DNA of 64,000 bases, taken from assembly GCA_030695565.1 (NCBI GenBank), contig JAUYRZ010000110.1, forward strand, positions 21,051 to 85,050, read 5' to 3'. Below the pieces are notes generated by a model. The model worked only from the letters and a program-made list of their open reading frames with translations. It was not told the DNA's origin and made no database searches. The translations under genes were made by a program, and so were the position numbers. Source of the DNA: Archangium sp. Its GTDB lineage: Bacteria > Myxococcota > Myxococcia > Myxococcales > Myxococcaceae. This document shows, piece after piece, positions 1-9,212 of this stretch; positions within the stretch are counted from its first letter, which is position 1, and each line of letters starts with the position of its first letter.

Positions 1-2806
1 GCTGGCGGGTGTCCTTGCTGCCCCGGAGGGCGGTGGCGAGCCAGTACGCGGTGACTGCGCGCTCGGGGCTCCGCTCTCGCCGGAGGGCCAGCGCCTGCTC
101 CAGCACCACCTTCGCGCCCGTCACGTCGCCCGAGAGCAGCTTCGCTTCACCCAGGCCCGTGAGGTTGTAGGCGAGGTCCAGGTGCTGTTCGCCTTGCCGG
201 GCTCTCCGAATGCCCAGGGCGCGTTCGTCGAGGGTGACCGACTCGGCCCACCGTTTGGTGCCGCGGCGGGCGATGGCGAGGTTGGTCAGGGTGATCGCCA
301 CGGTGAGCGAATCGGCGCTGGTGCGTTGCTCCTTCACATCGAGGGCCCGTTGCAGGGCCTCTTCGGCGGCGGGCAGATCTTCGAGATCGAGCAACAGGGC
401 GCCGAGGTTGGTCAGCGTCACGGCGACCGGCAGGCTGTCCTTTCCGAACGCGGCTTCTTTGATGCGCAACGAACGCTCCAACGCGCGGCGTGCACCGGTG
501 GGCGAACCCTGCGCCTTGAGCACGTTGCCCAGGTTGTTGAGCGTGTCGGCGACCTGCGGGTGTGAAGCATCGAGCGCGAGCTCTTCGATGGAGAGCGCCT
601 GCTCGTACTGCGCCCGCGCATCGTCGAGTCTGCCGAGCATCTTGAAAGCCGTGCCCAGGTTCGAGTGCGATCGCGCGACGAGCGGGTGCCGGTCGCCCAG
701 CTGCTCACGGCGCAAGGTGAGCGCGCGTTGATGGGCCTCGACCGCCACCTCGTAGTGGCCGCGGTAGTAGGCGAGCACGCCCTGGTTGTTCGCGAACGAA
801 GCCTCGAGCTCGGGTGGTTTGCCGACCCGATCGACCGCCGCGCGCGCGAAACGCACCCATCGATCGGCGTCTTGAGCCGACGCACCCATCGCTGCGAAAC
901 CAATGCGCTCCACCCAGCCACGCGCCTGCAGCTCGTCGTCTTGCGCGGTCTCCGCCGCGAGAATCGACTCTTCCACCAGCGTGTCCGCCGCCTTCGCGTC
1001 ACCGCTGCGCATCTTGCCGATGGCCATCCACAGCCGGGCTTCGGCATAGGTCGAGGTGTCGCCCGAAGCGCTTGCTTTGGTGGCCAGCTCGGAGGCGAGC
1101 GCGAGCGCGTCGGCGTACTTGCCCGCATCGATGCGCGCCTTCACCGCGGAGAGCTGCGCGCGGTTGGTCTCTCCCTCCGGCGTACGTCGGGGCGCCACGT
1201 TGACCTGCCGGCAAGCGGCGAGGGGCGCGAGCGCACCTGCCGTCGTCACCGCGCGCTCCACCACGTCGGCGTCGGCGTGCGCGAAGAGCTGGGTGGTGGC
1301 TTCGAGATCCGAGAGCCGTCGGCTCAGACAGACGATCTCCTGGCCGAGTTGCTCGTCGTTACGCTCGAGGCTGCCTTCACACGCTGCGCGGCGCATGGTG
1401 AGCCACTGGGCGCTGTAGTCGTCGAGCCGCGTCTCCACGTCGCGCCAGGCGGCGGCGGCCCAGGGCTTCTGCGTGGCCTCGAAGGACTGACGGACCGCGC
1501 GTTTCACCGACGGATCCCAGACCGCATTGAGCCGGGTGTCGACGTCGGCGCAGCGGGTGCGGGCGCGATACGAAGCGAGACCCGTGAGCCCCGCAGCGAG
1601 CACGGCCAGCGTGGCGATGGAGCCGAGCGCGAGGCTCTGCTCACGGGTCGAACGGCGCCGGCCCAGCTGCACCAACAACGCGCGCATCGTCTGGAAACGC
1701 TCCAGCGGCTCGGCGCGCATGCCCTTGAGCAGCAGCTGGTGGATGCGCCGGGGCACCCTGGTGTCTTTGGGCGGTGGACGAACGCGGTTCTGTTCGATCT
1801 CCACCGCGAGCGCGCCGGGCGTGGCGCCTTCGAACGGCCTGAAGCCGTAGAACGCTTCGTACAGCGCGACGCAGAACCCGAACTCATCGGAGCGGAAATC
1901 GGTCGGCCGCCCATGCAGCGCCTCGAGCGACATGTACGCGGGCGTGCCCAGCATCGCGCCGGGGTTGGTGATCGATCGGCGCTTCGGTTCGCCGGGCTCC
2001 TTCTTCCGTGCCGCCTGGCCGTGGGCCAGCCCGAAGTCCATCACCCGCACGCGGCCTTCCGAGCCCACCACCACGTTGTCGGGCTTGAAGTCGCGGTGCG
2101 TGATGCCCTGGGCGTGCGCGGCGGCGAGGCCTTCTCCGGCGGCGATGAAGGTCTCCAGGGTCAATTGCCAACTGGGGGGCGGCTTCTGCTCGAGCCACTG
2201 CTTGAGGGTGCGCCCTTCGGCGAACTCCATCGCGAGGAAGACGCGATCGCCCGCGAGCCCCACGTCGTGCACCGTCACCACGTTCGGGTGCGAGAGCTTG
2301 GCCAGTGACTGCGCTTCTTGAAGCAGGCGGTGCTTCAGCTCTTCGCCCAGCTCAGAGCCTTCGAAGTCGGGGCGCAGCACCTTCACCGCGACCTTGCGAT
2401 CGAGCACCGGATCCCACGCGGAGAAGACCTCGCCCATGCCGCCCGAGCCGAGCCGATCGAGGATCACGTAGCGATCGAGCGCCTCACCGCGCTGGATGCT
2501 GCTGTTGGTCAAGCTGACGCGTTCCTGTTCACCCGAGACGTGCGTGTCTTCGAGGCCGGGAACTTCGGGCGCGTTGCGGAAGGCGGGCGTCACCGGGGTG
2601 TCGCGGGTGTGTTTGCGCTGGCGAGCGGCGGGCGAGTCGAAGTTGGTCTGGGTGAGCGCCGAGTTCTGCAGCGCCATCGGCAGGTAGCGGGCCTGACAGT
2701 TCGCGCAGCCGCGAATGTGAGCGGACAGCTCAGCGCGGGCCGACAGATCGCCAGTCCCCCGCGCAAACGCCTCGAGTGCGGCCTCGGATGGACAGGAACT
2801 CACCAC
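1..2806 (-). CDS. Zinc-finger / Ser-Thr protein kinase / TPR protein (3' end outside window)
   Basis: Read directly from the reverse strand: open from tandem GTG codons at 2806/2803 to the window edge, so the C-terminus is missing. Domains in order: a short Cys/His segment (AHIRGCANC, like an anti-sigma zinc finger), a Hanks-type kinase (GSGGMGEVF P-loop, VAVKVL lysine, HRDFKPDN catalytic loop near residue 237, DFGLA, GTPAYMS), one transmembrane helix after the kinase, then TPRs of the kinesin-light-chain type. The catalytic Asp and Lys are present, so it should be active; Phe replaces the usual Leu in HRDLKP. Such membrane kinases with sensor-like TPR tails are common in Myxococcota. The substrate is unknown. 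The start is uncertain because no strong ribosome site precedes it. Confidence 0.85.
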   Translation of the reverse strand, partial: MVSSCPSEAALEAFARGTGDLSARAELSAHIRGCANCQARYLPMALQNSALTQTNFDSPAARQRKHTRDTPVTPAFRNAPEVPGLEDTHVSGEQERVSLTNSSIQRGEALDRYVILDRLGSGGMGEVFSAWDPVLDRKVAVKVLRPDFEGSELGEELKHRLLQEAQSLAKLSHPNVVTVHDVGLAGDRVFLAMEFAEGRTLKQWLEQKPPPSWQLTLETFIAAGEGLAAAHAQGITHRDFKPDNVVVGSEGRVRVMDFGLAHGQAARKKEPGEPKRRSITNPGAMLGTPAYMSLEALHGRPTDFRSDEFGFCVALYEAFYGFRPFEGATPGALAVEIEQNRVRPPPKDTRVPRRIHQLLLKGMRAEPLERFQTMRALLVQLGRRRSTREQSLALGSIATLAVLAAGLTGLASYRARTRCADVDTRLNAVWDPSVKRAVRQSFEATQKPWAAAAWRDVETRLDDYSAQWLTMRRAACEGSLERNDEQLGQEIVCLSRRLSDLEATTQLFAHADADVVERAVTTAGALAPLAACRQVNVAPRRTPEGETNRAQLSAVKARIDAGKYADALALASELATKASASGDTSTYAEARLWMAIGKMRSGDAKAADTLVEESILAAETAQDDELQARGWVERIGFAAMGASAQDADRWVRFARAAVDRVGKPPELEASFANNQGVLAYYRGHYEVAVEAHQRALTLRREQLGDRHPLVARSHSNLGTAFKMLGRLDDARAQYEQALSIEELALDASHPQVADTLNNLGNVLKAQGSPTGARRALERSLRIKEAAFGKDSLPVAVTLTNLGALLLDLEDLPAAEEALQRALDVKEQRTSADSLTVAITLTNLAIARRGTKRWAESVTLDERALGIRRARQGEQHLDLAYNLTGLGEAKLLSGDVTGAKVVLEQALALRRERSPERAVTAYWLATALRGSKDTRQ

Positions 2807-3008
2807 GCTTCGGCACTCTACCTGCGGGTGGGGTGCCGGCTCGTATTTTGGTCTCGAGTGACGAGGAAGTGACTGGAGCCTCCGTGCCCCGTCGCTCGAA
2901 TGGGGCGCGGGGTCATTGGCCTCCACGGAATGCGGGGTGTTTCGCGCGGGCCTGGCTCCTGCTCTGGCCACGAGAAGCAGCTCTCAACTACAGTCAGGTG
3001 GTCTCAAC
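2807..3008. other. Intergenic region between divergent genes
   Basis: About 200 bases between the minus-strand kinase and the plus-strand small coiled-coil gene. It should hold both promoters. I see no clear promoter boxes, hairpin or repeat in it. Confidence 0.4.
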
Positions 3009-3275
3009 ATGGCGACGGAGTTCGTGACGCGAGAGGAGTTCGACGTCTTGAAAGCAGAACACGAGAAGGTGTCGGTCCGCGTCGAGGTTCTTTCGGACGC
3101 TGTCAATTCGCTCACGCGAAATCTGGCAGACCTCAGGGACGAAATGGACGCGCGTTTCGACGCAGTGGACGTGCGCTTCGACGTGGTGGACGCGCGCCTC
3201 GACCGTTTGGAGAAGCTGGTCGTTGACGGTAACGCCGCCCTGATTTCGGCCATCCTGAAGCTCGGCAAGCCGTGA
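3009..3275 (+). CDS. Small coiled-coil protein, 88 aa
   Basis: Start chosen at ATG 3009 (MATEFVTREEF), with an AGGTGG-like ribosome site just upstream; the frame is open further 5' but that part does not look coding. The middle is a heptad-like run alternating RFDAVD, RFDVVD and RLDRLE, a pattern typical of short trimeric or dimeric coiled coils (DUF1640-like or t-SNARE-like). No signal peptide or membrane segment. Function not recognised. Confidence 0.6.
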   Translation: MATEFVTREEFDVLKAEHEKVSVRVEVLSDAVNSLTRNLADLRDEMDARFDAVDVRFDVVDARLDRLEKLVVDGNAALISAILKLGKP

Positions 3276-3299
3276 CCCATCGGGTGTACCGTCCCCGGC

Positions 3300-3767
3300 G
3301 TGACTGACATCCGAACGCTTCGACTCGCTTCACTCCAGCTCACCACCGAACGTCTGGACGCCTTCGTCGTCTACCAGCGCACGCTGCTCGCCGAGCTGAA
3401 GAGCGCCCCCGCCTCCGACTGGAGCGGCCGCTACGCCTTCGCGCACGCCCACGCCCTGGCCGCCTCGAAGCTCGACCTGGTGGAGCTCGGAAAGCTCAAG
3501 TCGATGGTGGGCGACTTCTGTGGCCGCCGCTCTGCCGCGCAGCAGGTGAGGGATCGCCTGAGCACCATCAGCGACTCGCCCAAAGACGCTGCGATGGCCG
3601 CCCGCGCCGAGAAGAACCTGCCCAAGCTCGACGACCTCTCGCAGTTCAGCTCGCGGTTCGGCGCCGAGGCGTTGACCCTGCTTCAGGCCCGGGAAGCCGA
3701 GCTGCTCGAGCTCCACAAGGCGCTGGCGAAGCAGGAAGGCACCGGCCATCTCCACGCAGGGAGTTGA
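3300..3767 (+). CDS. Hypothetical helical protein, 155 aa
   Basis: GTG start 24 bases after the preceding stop. Soluble, predicted mainly alpha-helical and charged, with no signal peptide and no recognised motif. It contains FCGRRSAAQQVRDRL and ends in a Leu-rich helix. miaB begins 31 bases after its stop, so the two may be co-transcribed. The family is unknown to me; coding is supported by GC-rich third positions and the lack of competing frames with protein-like sequence. Confidence 0.65.
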   Translation: MTDIRTLRLASLQLTTERLDAFVVYQRTLLAELKSAPASDWSGRYAFAHAHALAASKLDLVELGKLKSMVGDFCGRRSAAQQVRDRLSTISDSPKDAAMAARAEKNLPKLDDLSQFSSRFGAEALTLLQAREAELLELHKALAKQEGTGHLHAGS

Positions 3768-3798
3768 CTTCGCCCCCGGGGTGACAACAGAAGGCCGC

Positions 3799-5178
3799 AT
3801 GAAGAAGTACTTCATCCACACCTTCGGCTGTCAGATGAACGTCAACGACACCAACCGCATGGGCGAGGCCCTGGCGTCGATGTCGTACGCGCCGACCCCG
3901 GTGGCCGAGAACGCCGACCTGATCATCCTCAACACCTGCTCCATCCGCGAGAAGGCCGAGGACAAGATGCTCTCGTGGCTGGGTAAGTACCGGCAGGTGA
4001 AGCTGCAGCGCGGGGCGCTCATCGGCGTGGGCGGCTGCGTGGCGCAGCAGGAGAAGAAGAAGATCCTCGAGAAGGTGCCGTACGTCGACTTCGTCTTCGG
4101 CCCTGACGCCATCGGCAAGCTCCCTGAGATCATCTCGCGCATCGAGTTGGAGAACGTTCGCGTGGTGGAGACGGCCTGGGTCGACTCCGAGAGCTACGTC
4201 TTCCCGCAGGCTGACCCGAAGAGCTCGTTGGGCAAGACCACCGAGTTCGTCACGGTGATGAAGGGCTGCGACAACGTCTGCAGCTTCTGCGTGGTGCCCC
4301 ACACCCGCGGCCGCGAAGTGAGCCGGCCCTTCACCGAGGTGCTCCAGGAGGTCGCGCGCCTCACCACCGTCGGCGTGCGTGAAGTGACCCTGGTCGGGCA
4401 GAACGTGAACAGCTACCTGGGCGGTATCTCGTTCGCTCAGCTGCTGCTGCGCACCGCGCAGGTGCCCGGCATCGAGCGGGTGCGCTTCACCACCAGCCAC
4501 CCGCACGATCTCTCGGACGAGCTCATCGAAGCCTTCCGCATCGAGCCGAAGATCATGTCGCACTTCCACTTGCCGGTGCAGAGCGGCAGCAACGAGGTGC
4601 TGGTGCGCATGAAGCGCGACTACACCATCGCCAACTACCTCGAGCGCCTCGCCAAGCTGCGCGTCGCACGGCCGGGCATCGCGGTCACCACCGACATCAT
4701 CGTGGGCTTCCCCGGTGAGACCGACGAAGACTTCGAGAAGACCTACGCGTTGTGCGTCGAGGCGCAGTTCGACGGCCAGTACGCCTTCGTCTACTCGCCA
4801 CGCCCCAAGACCGTCGCCGGCATCAAGGAAGCGGAGTGGGGGCCCGTCGCTCACGAAGTGAAGGTCAAGCGCCTGGAGCGCCTGAACTCGCTGCAGAAGC
4901 AGATCAGCGTGGCCACCATGTCCGTGCACGTCGGCAACACCGTCGAGGTGCTGGTCGAAGGCACCTCGCGCACCAACGCGCTCAAGCGCATGGGCCGCAC
5001 GTCCCACAACCGCGTGGTGAACTTCGACGGCGATGCCCCGGTCGGCGCGATCGTCGAAGTGAAGGTCGACTCATCGAGCCAGAGCTCGTTGATGGGCGTG
5101 CAGGCCCGGGTGATCTCACTGCCGATGGTGGTCATCCCCGACGTGGCCGTGCCCGCGGAGTCCTGCGTCGTCGCCTGA
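3799..5178 (+). CDS. miaB: tRNA-2-methylthio-N6-dimethylallyladenosine synthase MiaB
   Basis: Adds the methylthio group to i6A37 of tRNAs reading UNN codons, a radical-SAM reaction with two 4Fe-4S clusters. Visible: N-terminal UPF0004 domain with its three cluster cysteines (TFGCQMN, NTCSIREKA, GGCVAQQ), radical-SAM motif CDNVCSFC near residue 156, and a C-terminal TRAM domain (VLVEGTSRTNALKRMGRT). The 459-aa length is normal. I prefer ATG 3799 (AGAAGG five bases upstream, MKKYFIHTFGCQMN) over the in-frame GTG at 3781. Confidence 0.96.
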   Translation: MKKYFIHTFGCQMNVNDTNRMGEALASMSYAPTPVAENADLIILNTCSIREKAEDKMLSWLGKYRQVKLQRGALIGVGGCVAQQEKKKILEKVPYVDFVFGPDAIGKLPEIISRIELENVRVVETAWVDSESYVFPQADPKSSLGKTTEFVTVMKGCDNVCSFCVVPHTRGREVSRPFTEVLQEVARLTTVGVREVTLVGQNVNSYLGGISFAQLLLRTAQVPGIERVRFTTSHPHDLSDELIEAFRIEPKIMSHFHLPVQSGSNEVLVRMKRDYTIANYLERLAKLRVARPGIAVTTDIIVGFPGETDEDFEKTYALCVEAQFDGQYAFVYSPRPKTVAGIKEAEWGPVAHEVKVKRLERLNSLQKQISVATMSVHVGNTVEVLVEGTSRTNALKRMGRTSHNRVVNFDGDAPVGAIVEVKVDSSSQSSLMGVQARVISLPMVVIPDVAVPAESCVVA

Positions 5179-5247
5179 CTGTTTTCACTCGGGGGTCGGT
5201 CTCCGGGGTCCTATCGTCTCCACGCCGTCCCCCACCTGGAGAAGCCC

Positions 5248-5586
5248 ATGAAGAAGGTCCTCGGTACCCTCACCGCCGTCACGCTGGCCGTCGTCGCTGG
5301 TCTCTCGTTGGCCGCCGAGGCCGGCGGTTCGTTCAGCAAGTCGAGCTGCACGTTCAACGGCAAGAAGCTCTACGGCAACATCCAGGAAGTGACCTCGTTC
5401 CCCGACGTGAAGGTGCAGGTCGTCAACTCCTTCCCCGACGTGAAGGTGAAGAAGGTCAGCTCGTTCCCGGACAAGTGCGGCATGTGGAAGATGGTCACCA
5501 GCTTCCCGGACACCAAGGTGCAGTTCGTCACCTCGTTCCCCGACGTGAAGATTCAGTACGTCGATTCTTTCCCCGGCGCGAACTGA
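5248..5586 (+). CDS. Secreted SFPD-repeat protein, probable 7(1) septoil knot domain
   Basis: 112 aa. Residues 1-23 form a signal peptide (KK, hydrophobic core, AAEA). The mature part carries six roughly 11-residue units beginning SFPD/SFPG, each followed by a beta-strand-like VKVQVV or TKVQFV stretch, with a KCGMW insertion after the third. This pattern matches my memory of the family named 7(1) septoil knot (a predicted, later solved, deeply knotted small domain); that assignment is from pattern, not a search. A GGAG ribosome site precedes the ATG. The next gene starts three bases after its stop, so they share a transcript. Function unknown. Confidence 0.75.
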   Translation: MKKVLGTLTAVTLAVVAGLSLAAEAGGSFSKSSCTFNGKKLYGNIQEVTSFPDVKVQVVNSFPDVKVKKVSSFPDKCGMWKMVTSFPDTKVQFVTSFPDVKIQYVDSFPGAN

Positions 5587-5589
5587 ACG

Positions 5590-7764
5590 ATGCTGGCGCT
5601 CGCCCTCGTCACGCTGCTCGCCGCTGCCGACAGTCCGGTGGTGTCGGTGATGTACTTCGACAACGACTCGAAGGACCCCGAGCTGGAGTTCATGCGCAAG
5701 GGGTTGACCGATCTGCTCATCACCGATCTGGTCGCGTGGGAGGGCGTGCGCGTGGTCGAGCGCACCCGCCTGGAAGACGTGCTCAAGGAGCTCAACTTTC
5801 AGCAGACGAAGTACGTCGACAAGGCGAGCGCCGCGAAGCTGGGCAAGGTGCTCAACTCGACGTACCTGATCTACGGCTCGATGCTGATGCTCAGCGGCGG
5901 CAAGCTGATCGTCACCGCGCGGCTGGTGCAGGCCTCGAACGGTGAGGTGCTCCTGACCGTCAAGGAGCAGGACGAGCGCGACAAGATCTTCGACCTGGAG
6001 CAGCGGCTGGTGAACCAGCTGGTGGCGAAGATCGACGCGAAGTTGTCGGCCAACGATCAGGGGCGCCGCAAGGCGAAGGTGCCCAACCTCGAGACCCTGG
6101 TCGCGTACGGCAAGGCGCTCGATCTCTCCGACCAGGGGAAGATCGACGAAGCGCAGGCCGCCATGCGCGCGGTCGTCTCGAAGTCGCCCACCTTCCTGCT
6201 CGGGCGCGAGCGGCAGACCGAGCTGCTCAAGGCCTTCGAGGAGTACCAGAAGAAGAAGAAGGATCTGATCGCCGGGCGAGTCCTCGAGCTGGGCAAGATG
6301 GTGGAAGAGGCGATGAAGGATGAGTCGAAGTTCGACGCCCTCACCAAGGAACAAAAGGAGCGCTACCTGTCCATGCGCATGCTCAAGGGCCGGTTCCTGG
6401 CGCGCGTGATGAAGCAGTACCTCACCAACCGCGACGAGAACTTCCGAGTCGCGCGCAAGGGCAGTGAAGGCAAGGCGCTGCTGGCCATGCGTGACTGGGC
6501 TGAGAACCAGCGCCGCTTCATCTCGGAGTACGCGCGCTGGGTGAAGCAGCACGGCGTGGTCTCCAGCGGCGTGAGTCTCGCTCCTTCCTTCAGCTACAGG
6601 CCCTCCGATGCTGAAGCGCAGCTCATTCAGGATTCGAAGATCGGCGACTCGGGCCTTCGCGACGAGGACCTCGAGACCCTTGCTGAGTTCGTGCTTCTGG
6701 GCCGGGTCACCGATGGCACCTCGTTCACGGTGGCGCCCACCCTCGGAGCGGCCGACCCGAAAGAGACCAAGGCCGTCAACGAGCAACTCGACTTCGAGAT
6801 CAAGAACGCGCTGTCGCGGCACACGGCGGGTGACAAGCAGGCGGAGTGGCAGGCGACGCGGCTGTTGCAGTTCAGGGCAAAGGTGGCCGTCTCTGAAGGC
6901 AATCTCGACGAAGCGATCGGTTTCTTTCAGCAGGTGCTCGACGCCTTTCCCACGGGCTCGAGCGCGACGAGCGTGGAGAAGCGCATCAAGGACCTGCTCG
7001 AGGGCCGCACCAACGAGCTGAGCGCCCTGGAGGACTACCAGGCTGCGATCAAGACCTGCGACGACATGAAGATCCGCAAGTCGCACGACATCCTTCGCAA
7101 GCGCATGCTCAAGAGCGGGCTCAAGGCGATCGACGAGTACGCGGCCGACCTCGAAAAGGCGTGCTTGCCCGCCACCAATCGCACCCAGGGCGCCTTCTCT
7201 CAGATCTACGGCTACCTCGCGCACGACGCCGCGGCGCACGACGACTGCGAGAGGTACCTCGCCTACTACCGGAAGTACCTCGAGCTGAACGGCTCCATCT
7301 ACGACATGTTCTCCCACGCGAAGAACCGCCCGTGGTGTGACATCAGCCCGCTCAAGAACGACGTGACGTACCTTCACGCGAGGCTCGATGACGATCGTGA
7401 TTTTTCAGACATGACCCGTCACGTCGTGTCGATTCTCTCCATCGACAAGACGGTGCTCACCGTGGGCGCGAGCACTCAGGGGCCGAGGGTTCCGGGAGGG
7501 GAGGAGGAGTCATTCGACCTCCGCCTCGAGCGCCAGAAGGACGGCAAGTATGTCTGCGCCCAGGCGCGCTGGCGCCGCAGCAACGGCAGGTACATCGAAG
7601 GCACCTGCAAGGTCTCGCTCGCGAAGATGACTCCGAATGAAAACGGCCCGGGCTTCGACGAGGGCACCTTCGACGCGCTCTTTCCGAAGTCCTACGAGGT
7701 GGTGCCCGGGGTGATGCGCGACATCAAGCTGAGCAAGGGCGAGTTCCGCGTTCGCCGTCAGTAG
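5590..7764 (+). CDS. Secreted CsgG/FlgO-like and TPR protein
   Basis: 724 aa. Starts three bases after the septoil-knot-like gene. A short signal peptide (MLALALVTLLAAADS) leads into a CsgG/FlgO-type alpha/beta domain (about 15-155: VSVMYFDNDSKDPELEFMRKGLTDLLITDL, VVERTRLEDVL, YLIYGSMLM, GEVLLTV), followed by helical TPR-like repeats (about 160-600) and a beta-rich C-terminus. CsgG-type domains sit in the periplasm or outer membrane. Its position upstream of gltG-gltH is where Myxococcus G1 clusters carry the periplasmic TPR proteins GltD/GltE, so it may be their counterpart; that is inference. No enzyme motif seen. Confidence 0.8.
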   Translation: MLALALVTLLAAADSPVVSVMYFDNDSKDPELEFMRKGLTDLLITDLVAWEGVRVVERTRLEDVLKELNFQQTKYVDKASAAKLGKVLNSTYLIYGSMLMLSGGKLIVTARLVQASNGEVLLTVKEQDERDKIFDLEQRLVNQLVAKIDAKLSANDQGRRKAKVPNLETLVAYGKALDLSDQGKIDEAQAAMRAVVSKSPTFLLGRERQTELLKAFEEYQKKKKDLIAGRVLELGKMVEEAMKDESKFDALTKEQKERYLSMRMLKGRFLARVMKQYLTNRDENFRVARKGSEGKALLAMRDWAENQRRFISEYARWVKQHGVVSSGVSLAPSFSYRPSDAEAQLIQDSKIGDSGLRDEDLETLAEFVLLGRVTDGTSFTVAPTLGAADPKETKAVNEQLDFEIKNALSRHTAGDKQAEWQATRLLQFRAKVAVSEGNLDEAIGFFQQVLDAFPTGSSATSVEKRIKDLLEGRTNELSALEDYQAAIKTCDDMKIRKSHDILRKRMLKSGLKAIDEYAADLEKACLPATNRTQGAFSQIYGYLAHDAAAHDDCERYLAYYRKYLELNGSIYDMFSHAKNRPWCDISPLKNDVTYLHARLDDDRDFSDMTRHVVSILSIDKTVLTVGASTQGPRVPGGEEESFDLRLERQKDGKYVCAQARWRRSNGRYIEGTCKVSLAKMTPNENGPGFDEGTFDALFPKSYEVVPGVMRDIKLSKGEFRVRRQ

Positions 7765-7827
7765 TGTGGGTGCCCTGCTTCGGTTGGCATGCACGCGAGC
7801 GTCTGACCGTCTACGCTGCGCCCACTC

Positions 7828-9126
7828 ATGAACCACCTCCGGTTCGCGCTCGCGCTCACAGTCGTCTTCACGGTGCTCGTCTTCGCGGCGTGCGGGGCGG
7901 AGAACGCGGTCGCTCCGGCGGCCGAGGGTGACATCCGCGAGTGCCGTGGCTTCGAGAAGTTGATGCCGAACTTCCTCAAGGTCATCAGCGACGGGAAGAC
8001 CGAGAACTTGAAGCGCCTGGTCGAGACGCAGCTGCTCGTCTCGGAGCGCGAAGACGTGCCGCCGCCCATCAATGAGGTGCTGCGGGTGATCTTCAAGACG
8101 CTCAACACCTTCGCGCTCAAGCCGAAGGAGCCGGGCGCGATCGGCACCGAGTTCTGCGCACCGACTTCGGCGCCGCCTCCGCTCACCAGCGCCAATGAGC
8201 TGTGCGAGATGCGCCGGGCGCTCGACCTGCTGGTGCATCAGGGCAAGGGCATCGATGCGATCAAGCTGATCGAGCCGCAGTTGCTCACCATCGTGAACTA
8301 CCTCACGGGCACGGGGCTCGACTGCAAGGGCCGCCCGCGCATTCCTCACTACGAGGTCGCGGGCACGGTCGCGGAGTTCTGTTCGCAGAACGGGAACTGC
8401 CAACTGACCGATGGGCTCGATGCGGTGGTCGCGTTCACCGCGTACGTGAACACGGCTGATGGGAAGCTGCTGGTGGAGCACCTCAACGCGCTGGCGGCGA
8501 AACCTTCGATCACCGGGCTCCTCAACCCCCAGGCGCTCACCGAGTCAGACACGGTGACCATCGCCCGCAGCTTGATCGTGGCGGTGCAGGGGGCCGACCC
8601 GATGGCGCTGCGCAACGCGTTCAATGCGCTGCCGCTGCCCGATGAAGTGAAGATGGATCTGCAGCCGGTGGTGGGCGATCTCGAGAAGGTGCTCGGTCAG
8701 CCGCAGTTGATGATGCCGGTACGGCGATCGCTCAATTGTCTGACCACGCAGGATCAGAGCCTCGACACGGTGCGCATGCTGTACCGGCTGGCCATCGAGG
8801 AGCAGTGTTCGGAGTTCGGGCTCACGCGGCTCACGGCGGCGCTGAAGGGCGTTCAGGAGGTGGATCAGCGCGGGTCGCTCATCTTCATCGTGGGCACGCT
8901 CGCGAAGTCGGTTCGCTCGGATGAGTTGGCCGTCGATTCGGCGGCCAACGTGTGCAGGACCGTGTTCTCGACGGCGAAGGCGCCCGGAGCTGCCCAGTCG
9001 AATGCTCAGCTCGCGCTTCCAGTGGTGGGCGAGCTCGTGAAGGCCGGCGTGGTGAACGAGGGCATCTGCGCCATCGATACGCTGCTGTTTGGGTGTGCCG
9101 GTGGTGTTCAACCTGCCTGCCGCTAA
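7828..9126 (+). CDS. Helical lipoprotein of the gliding-type cluster
   Basis: 432 aa. Type II signal peptide with lipobox VFAAC (Cys 22), followed by Gly-Ala, so outer-membrane sorting is likely. The mature part is helical, with repeated amphipathic segments and six or more cysteines (FCAP, LCEM, FCSQNGNC, LNCL, VCRT, GICA) that could form disulfides in the periplasm. I do not recognise the family; it occupies the position where Myxococcus has GltE-like genes. A 64-base gap separates it from the preceding gene. Confidence 0.75.
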   Translation: MNHLRFALALTVVFTVLVFAACGAENAVAPAAEGDIRECRGFEKLMPNFLKVISDGKTENLKRLVETQLLVSEREDVPPPINEVLRVIFKTLNTFALKPKEPGAIGTEFCAPTSAPPPLTSANELCEMRRALDLLVHQGKGIDAIKLIEPQLLTIVNYLTGTGLDCKGRPRIPHYEVAGTVAEFCSQNGNCQLTDGLDAVVAFTAYVNTADGKLLVEHLNALAAKPSITGLLNPQALTESDTVTIARSLIVAVQGADPMALRNAFNALPLPDEVKMDLQPVVGDLEKVLGQPQLMMPVRRSLNCLTTQDQSLDTVRMLYRLAIEEQCSEFGLTRLTAALKGVQEVDQRGSLIFIVGTLAKSVRSDELAVDSAANVCRTVFSTAKAPGAAQSNAQLALPVVGELVKAGVVNEGICAIDTLLFGCAGGVQPACR

Positions 9127-9127
9127 G

Positions 9128-9180
9128 CCCTCACCCTGACCCACCCTGACCCTCTCCCGGCGGGCCCGGCGGGAGAGGGG
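9128..9180. repeat. Dispersed palindromic repeat (CCCTCACCC / CCCTCTCCC type)
   Basis: Starts with CCCTCACCC arms and ends in a perfect inverted repeat CCCTCTCCC / GGGAGAGGG around a GC core (9150-9180). Variant copies are seen at 34568-34604, 44624-44646 and 49399-49440. It lies between two genes and may also act as a transcript-end hairpin. Confidence 0.7.
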
Positions 9181-9212
9181 AACTGCTCCAGGTTCACTTG
9201 CGTTTGAGCGTC

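Noticed and set aside
665..2308. Long open frame on the plus strand opposite the kinase gene
   Set aside because: Mirror of the GC-rich minus-strand kinase; the sequence is Arg/His/Gly-rich with no motifs, while the minus strand shows full kinase motifs.
5185..7377. 730-codon minus-strand frame opposite the CsgG/TPR gene
   Set aside because: Antisense shadow caused by codon bias; composition (HVVLERAD, Leu/Val/His-rich) is typical of antisense frames and no start signal or domain is present.
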